From Hypsibius dujardini (lineage: Eukaryota; Tardigrada; Eutardigrada; Parachela; Hypsibiidae), in contig LRSR01010539.1 in NCBI GenBank assembly GCA_001579985.1, forward strand, positions 1 to 22,429: 22,429 nucleotides of DNA, read 5' to 3'. Numbering within the stretch: position 1 is the stretch's first letter; each line of letters starts with the position of its first letter. Under the pieces are notes generated by a model. It searched no databases. It was not told where the DNA came from and worked only from the letters and a program-made list of their open reading frames with translations. Made by a program: the position numbers and the translations under genes. Shown here one piece after another: positions 18,861 to 22,429 of the stretch.

Positions 18861-19117
18861 TAACCGAGATAAAGAGCAGCCACGCTGCTTTTCTCGCTAT
18901 AATTCTAGGCGAATAATCGCTGATTGGCACGAGTCAATCGGACGAATGGGAGGAGTCATGATGTAGATTAGCATCGCCTTGATTAGCGCGATAATCGGCG
19001 CGATAATCGGCACACATAATGGAACTTTGAACGCCCTTATTGATAACACATGACCTTCATCAATTCACCTTCATGCTTGCACGAGCCCATAAAACTGGGA
19101 AAAACGTATTTATAGCA

Positions 19118-19545
19118 GGGTTATCCAGCCAAGTTGAGCCAATTTTATAGTGTCATTCTTTGATTGATTCACAGTGATTTTGACTGATCCAGACTGTTTT
19201 TGTTTTCGCAAATGTTTTTACATTGAAACCTCATCCGTTGTGTGTTCCAGTGATGTATTTACTTTTCAAGCCTTTATTACCAAAAATAAGCTTTCTGAGC
19301 CTTAGAAAGTGATTTTTGCTGTTTTATTCCAACATTGTCAGCCTGAGGTCGAGCATGGACCTGCCGCTTCTCGAAAAATGAACTCTGCAGAAGTGGTTTT
19401 GCGCCTTGTGGTTCTGTCTTATATTTCCTGATGCGAAAACTTTGAGTTCTTTCTTTTTACGTATACCGGACTTGGTCTTCTTGTATCCGTGAAAGATAAG
19501 TGAACACAAATTGCACTCGTATGTGAACTACTTGCTTTTTCAGTC
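19118..19545. mobile_element. Family B element, right-truncated copy
   Basis: 428 bp colinear with 16491-16916 at high identity, starting GGGTTATCCAGCCAAGTTGA. Similarity stops abruptly after CTTTTTCAGTC and the right TIR is missing. The break lies about 33 bp from the stop codon of the minus-strand ABCG gene. Confidence 0.85.
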
Positions 19546-19578
19546 ATAGACAGTTCGAAAGACTTGCAGCATCCAGTC

Positions 19579-21204
19579 CTACTGACGTCTCGCACGTAGA
19601 GCTAATGCAATAAACGCGGCCAGACGATATCCCACAATCAACACGATCAACATCCAAATATCAAACGCCATGTTGTCCTCATGATAATGCAGCTGCTCCA
19701 GCACCGCGTGGCCGTCGCTGGCGCACGGGAACCGGGATGTGCTGCAAGTGATGTTGGTGACCCTTGACCATTGGTTGATGGCCAACGCCTCGTTGCCGTA
19801 CTTGAACCAGGAGAGATAGGCCAACCAAATGAAATACGGCGGAACTGAACTGTTGTTCAAGAAGAACCCACCTGTAAATATATAACACACGCTAAGATTA
19901 GTCAGCTAAATAAATGTTCGTCCAAACGAAGAATAAGTCTAGCTTCATTAAGACACTGAAACTTTTCGGTTAGTTGCAGTCAATTTTAGTTGATGAATTA
20001 TATAAATCTTGCGGGTCTTTCTTTCTAAGTGTACTTAATGACTTCATGTGCACTGTACGCTTCTTTAAAAACTGTAAAAAACTAAAACTAAAAAGCACGA
20101 TATTACAAAAGTTCGATTTGTAAACCAAATATAAATGTAAATATAGATTATTTTTTTAATCAATTAAATTAACAGTTATTAATGATTTTTAGTTACAGTT
20201 GATTTTTGTCACTGCGACTTCTAAGTTTCAGTTTCAGGCAAAAATGGGCTAATTTCTTTCGGTTTTCGGTAGTTTTCAAAGGTGGATTTCATCAAATTTA
20301 CTAAATATAATTATTTTAATGCTCTCCCGACCCAAATTTAATTGAAAATCGACTAGCATCATCGAAATATTTTCTTAATACGAAGAGGCGAAGCTATGTG
20401 CCAATTTTGGAAAGCTTCACTGGAATTTTCGGCCCCTTTTAAAAACTGTCCATAGCTCCGCCCCCTTACCTCCGACAAATGTTTGGTTAACGCTCGTGGA
20501 TTACAAATGAAATTTGGGATCGGATAACGTAAAAATAAGCATGTTTAGTGCAATTCGAAGAATCACCCCATTTGTACAGTGAAAACCAAGGAAAAGGGAA
20601 TATTCCAGTGCTTGTGTGTAACTTTGAAATTCTGTAAAAGAGAGTTCTGACAGATTCGTCGATGAAAGTAATTCTATAAATCACCATTAATACTAAAATA
20701 AATTTAGACAAAAATGGAGAAGTTTTGAAATCCATCTATGAACATCACCTCGAGTTAGTTTTTCGCCTACATTTTTTATTAAGTAAAACTAATTTTAAAT
20801 GCTCTAACAAATGCTACAAACAACAAGCTAATTTTAAATGCTCAAACAAATTTTGACCCACCGAACAGCAGCAATGGGATGATGCAGGCAGGTGCTAAGG
20901 CCATGGCTAAATTATTCGAACCCGCCGCGCAGGAGATGAAGTAGCCGAAACTGACCGCGGCGTTGGTGAAGAGGATGATGATGCCACAGGCGACAAAGTA
21001 AGCGGCGGTGTCGGGATACATTCCCGTCATCCAGTAGCCGATGGTGATGAAGATGAAAGGGATGACGACGAAGGTCGGGACTTCGACGAGGATCTTGCAG
21101 AGGAAGTACACGTCGACGCGGTACATGCCGTTGGTGTGTTCGCGGATGAAGATGGGCACCTCCCCGGTGAAGACCCCGACGACCGCGAAGACGTTCCCAA
21201 AAGT
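19579..21204 (-). CDS. ABCG (White/Scarlet-type) half transporter, C-terminal part (partial)
   Basis: Membrane half-transporter of the ABCG family. The last two exons are 21204-20862 and 19871-19579, joined in phase 1 (TTCG|gtgggt ... tatttacag|GT) across a 990-bp intron, giving 211 residues. The upstream exon opens after a good acceptor (tttctctcacag) at TFGNVFAVVGVF. It continues with the White-family signature around the second membrane half: EVPIFIREHTNGMYRVDVYF, CKILVEVPTFVVIPFIF, and NAAVSFGYFISCAAGS, ending LLLFGG. The last exon gives FFLNNSSVPPYFIWLAYLSW, FKYGNEALAINQW, an extracellular loop with cysteines, and a final TM with IVGYRLAAFIAL, ending RARRQ. The nucleotide-binding domain and first TMs must lie beyond the right edge; I could not find the preceding exon up to 22429. 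Members of this family carry pigment precursors or other small molecules; the substrate here is unknown. Confidence 0.87.
20330..20655. repeat. Diverged dispersed repeat, copy 2, in the ABCG intron
   Basis: Same family as 7340-7665: AAATATTTTCTTAATA, GAGGCGAAGCTATG, CTCCGCCCCCTTACC, then ATTCCAGTG and AACTTTGAAATTCTG in the same order and orientation. It lies inside the 990-bp intron of the minus-strand ABCG gene. No coding signal is seen; the minus-strand open frame at 20487-20735 overlaps it. Confidence 0.5.
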
Positions 21205-22429
21205 CTGTGAGAGAAAACCGGTTTGTAAAATCAGAATATAAGCTGTTCCTCCCACCTCGCCATATTCCCATTATCCCAGCAACAAATGCGAAAAAGCAAC
21301 GATGCCAAACAAATTTACCTAACGAACTAATTAATCTTTTTGTAGAATACGTTTAGTCCCTTAGATGACCAAAAAGCATTTTTAGTAACTAAAACTTGTA
21401 CTATAATTTTATAGTCGAAATTAGCTGACTTGTCCCAGTTATGCCACTTAAACATAATAGAACTGAACAAGCATCAATAAACGTTTGCCCTGTGTCAATG
21501 TTTTATTTTTGCTCTAATTTAATTATTTAGTTGTATCCTGTTGTTCATCGCCTCGCCACTGCTCGGTCCAAACTAAAAGCGGGATTCGTCACGTTTTGCT
21601 CAACGACGAAAAAAGAATTGTGAGGAAAAGTTCCACCAAGTTGAGAAATTGTATTTCTAGACATTAAAACACGACTGCTGCATCGCGCACTGCGTCGCTT
21701 AAAAAAACTGCGAATTTTTCGCCGCACGACTGCCGCATCGCGCCGCCGCGTCACTCTGCTTTTGGTGAGAACTTAATATTTTCCTCCATTATTATTATCT
21801 AATTTATTTGGATGTGGATTGCTTTCGTGTTATTGTTGCTTAATCAGAATTCTTTATCACTCACCGCTGTTACAGATCTATATTCTCGTGTTTTCTACAG
21901 TAATGAGAAACAAATTAATTTTCCGCCTCGTGCCGTGCCTATTTTCCCGCTGCCGCGTTTTAAAAGTCACGTGGTGTCATGCTTTATTACACATTAGCCG
22001 TCCTATAGCAAATACCGAGGAATGAAATTAAAATTGATTATTAAATTTATTATTATTATTGATTATTAAAATTAATAATTAAAGTGTCAGAATCATCCGA
22101 TTTTCTTCCATTTTTTACTATCGATTTTTACTTTATTTTATTCTTGATCGACTGCTCCCAATATCTTGCACCTTAAATCATATTAAGGATAAAATTTCAT
22201 TTTAATTCACTCTCTTATTAAATGGATTCTTTTGGATTAATTTCTATTAGAACTACGGAAGAACGTTTATAAAACTGACAGTGCGTGATTGTTCCGTCAA
22301 AATTTGTGGTTGCATGAACGATGATAACTTATGATAGAATTATTCTGTATTATTATTCTATTATTCTATTATATTCCCTTTTACTGTTGAGTCTCGACCA
22401 TTTGGTGCCAATTTTTAGACCCACCCGTA
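21205..22429. other. Probable upstream ABCG intron or flanking DNA, no exon found
   Basis: AT-rich sequence upstream of the exon starting at 21204. A frame at 21545-21754 (minus) is Arg/Ser-rich without a domain match and probably chance. Repeats of CGCACGACTGC / GCATCGCGC occur at about 21672-21750. The tail has AT-rich low-complexity runs (ATTATTATT at about 22050-22080; TATTATTCTA at about 22345-22372). Confidence 0.4.

Larger units (their letters stand above)
17731..19040. mobile_element. 1.3-kb non-autonomous TIR element containing a nested MITE
   Basis: Left end 17732-17796 and right end 18963-19039 are inverted, diverged copies. Shared parts include TAAGGG, TTCAAAGTTC, TTATGTGTGCCGATTATC, and AAGGCGA.GCTAAT. 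The right end has an extra 12-bp unit (CCGATTATCGCG on the complementary strand). The interior has no transposase-like frame, has a (GATT)n run at about 18229-18255, and hosts the MITE at 18475-18860. Confidence 0.6.

Noticed and set aside
21545-21754. Arg-rich minus-strand frame as a possible upstream ABCG exon
   Set aside because: It has no hydrophobic or ABCG-like sequence and no convincing splice donor leading to the exon at 21204.

Overview
The window looks like nuclear DNA of an invertebrate animal. Every protein-coding gene I can support is split by short GT-AG introns, the products are animal families (a natriuretic-peptide-receptor/guanylate-cyclase type ectodomain, rhodopsin-like GPCRs, a White-type ABCG half transporter), and the space between genes is full of small terminal-inverted-repeat (TIR) elements, simple repeats and AT-rich DNA. 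I see no bacterial operons, Shine-Dalgarno-led genes or CRISPR. An ecdysozoan, possibly a tardigrade, fits the receptor repertoire. That is an impression from protein family style and has not been tested by a search.

Layout, left to right. 1-440 is a TIR repeat (family A). 492-3832 (minus) is the 5' part of a receptor guanylate cyclase-like gene: signal peptide plus almost the whole extracellular ligand-binding domain in nine exons, four of them only 39-51 nt. The membrane, kinase-homology and cyclase parts would lie left of the window. One junction (exon 2 to exon 3) does not keep frame with the best splice sites. 3833-5300 has no recognisable gene. 5315-5750 (minus) is a GPCR relic with two in-frame stops. 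5830-8650 is intergenic, with a 151-bp hairpin MITE, an AACCGGTT-rich block and diverged dispersed repeats. 8658-10271 (plus) is a complete two-exon GPCR of 348 residues whose single intron is made of family A repeat sequence carrying 11 copies of a 32-33 bp tandem unit. 10272-14070 is intergenic, with a hAT-like MITE and a 628-bp TIR element (family B). 14073-15058 (plus) is a TATA-driven two-exon gene for a 197-residue secreted protein that I do not recognise. 15395-19545 is a dense nest of transposons: an 825-bp foldback inserted in an older repeat, a full-length family B element, a 1.3-kb TIR element with a TA-flanked 386-bp MITE inside it, and a truncated family B copy. 19579-21204 (minus) holds the last two exons of an ABCG transporter; its 5' exons lie right of the window. 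The rest, to 22429, is AT-rich with no gene seen.

The genes look independent (membrane signalling, secretion, transport) and do not form a pathway. The most interesting theme is how repeats shape gene structure: an intron that appears to be a repeat insertion using its own splice sites (introner-like), repeats inside receptor introns, and a repeat truncated about 33 bp from the ABCG stop codon, where it may supply the 3' end of the transcript.
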